The notes under the pieces: generated by a model
The model's input: the letters and a program-made list of their open reading frames with translations, nothing else
What the model was told of the DNA's origin: nothing
Database searches by the model: none
Translations under genes and position numbers: made by a program
Source: DASQJL01 sp035689165
GTDB lineage: Bacteria; Eisenbacteria; RBG-16-71-46; SZUA-252
Length of the DNA: 6,040 nt
NCBI GenBank assembly: GCA_035689165.1
Contig: DASSLZ010000235.1
Span: 1-6,040, forward strand
Direction of reading: 5' to 3'
Shown here: positions 5,992-6,040 of the stretch, one piece after another
How the letters are laid out: the number at the start of each line of letters is the position of its first letter
How positions within the stretch are numbered: the first letter of the stretch is position 1

Positions 5992-6040
5992 GGCGGGTCT
6001 CCGGGATCCGAGGACGCTGGGACCGGGATCGGATGACGAA
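5992..6040 (-). other. upstream of the M13-like gene
   Basis: These 49 bases hold the ribosome binding site (GGAG) of the M13-like gene. I see no promoter or other feature before the window ends. Confidence 0.4.

Noticed and set aside
5077..6036. Plus-strand 319-residue open frame opposite the acetyltransferase and M13-like genes.
   Set aside because: It covers two well-supported minus-strand genes and their gap and has no signal, motif or ribosome binding site; it is a shadow.

Overview
The window is very GC-rich and densely coded. It looks like a chromosomal segment from a Gram-negative-type bacterium of a poorly cultured lineage. The best clue is the large secreted protein at 691-2562. 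It has a signal peptide, a long beta-rich body and a C-terminal FlgD-like/T9SS-type domain ending in a 'GxGxHxVxxDGRDxxGRxLxSGxYxxRI' pattern. That architecture is abundant in Candidatus Eisenbacteria and related FCB-type metagenome bins. This placement is inference from protein style, not from a marker gene.

Layout, left to right. (1) 1 to about 602, minus strand: the N-terminal third of a HyfB/NuoL-like proton-conducting membrane subunit of a group-4 hydrogenase or complex-I-like machine, running off the left edge. (2) 691-2562, minus strand: the 623-residue secreted protein. (3) 2563-2772: a 210-bp gap between divergent genes. (4) 2773-3471, plus strand: a two-lobed ChrR-type cupin protein, followed by a strong intrinsic terminator at 3494-3523. 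(5) 3564-4866, plus strand: a two-gene unit of a PadR-family repressor and a CPBP (CAAX/Abi) intramembrane protease, overlapping by 8 nt. The PadR start codon lies inside a 27-bp near-perfect palindrome, has no Shine-Dalgarno sequence, and is probably read from a leaderless, self-regulated transcript. (6) 4882-5406, minus strand: a RimJ/RimL-like GNAT acetyltransferase, convergent with the protease gene. (7) 5452-5991, minus strand: a secreted M13 (neprilysin/PepO-like) metallopeptidase reduced to 179 residues. Its N-terminal domain is joined in frame to what looks like the family's extreme C-terminal tail, and the zinc-binding catalytic core is absent.

The genes do not form one pathway. The only clear functional unit is the PadR-CPBP pair. 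I do not see a phage, IS element, CRISPR array, tRNA or rRNA. The most unusual observations are the internally deleted M13 peptidase and the palindrome covering the PadR start codon. I do not see convincing evidence of a wholly new multi-gene system.
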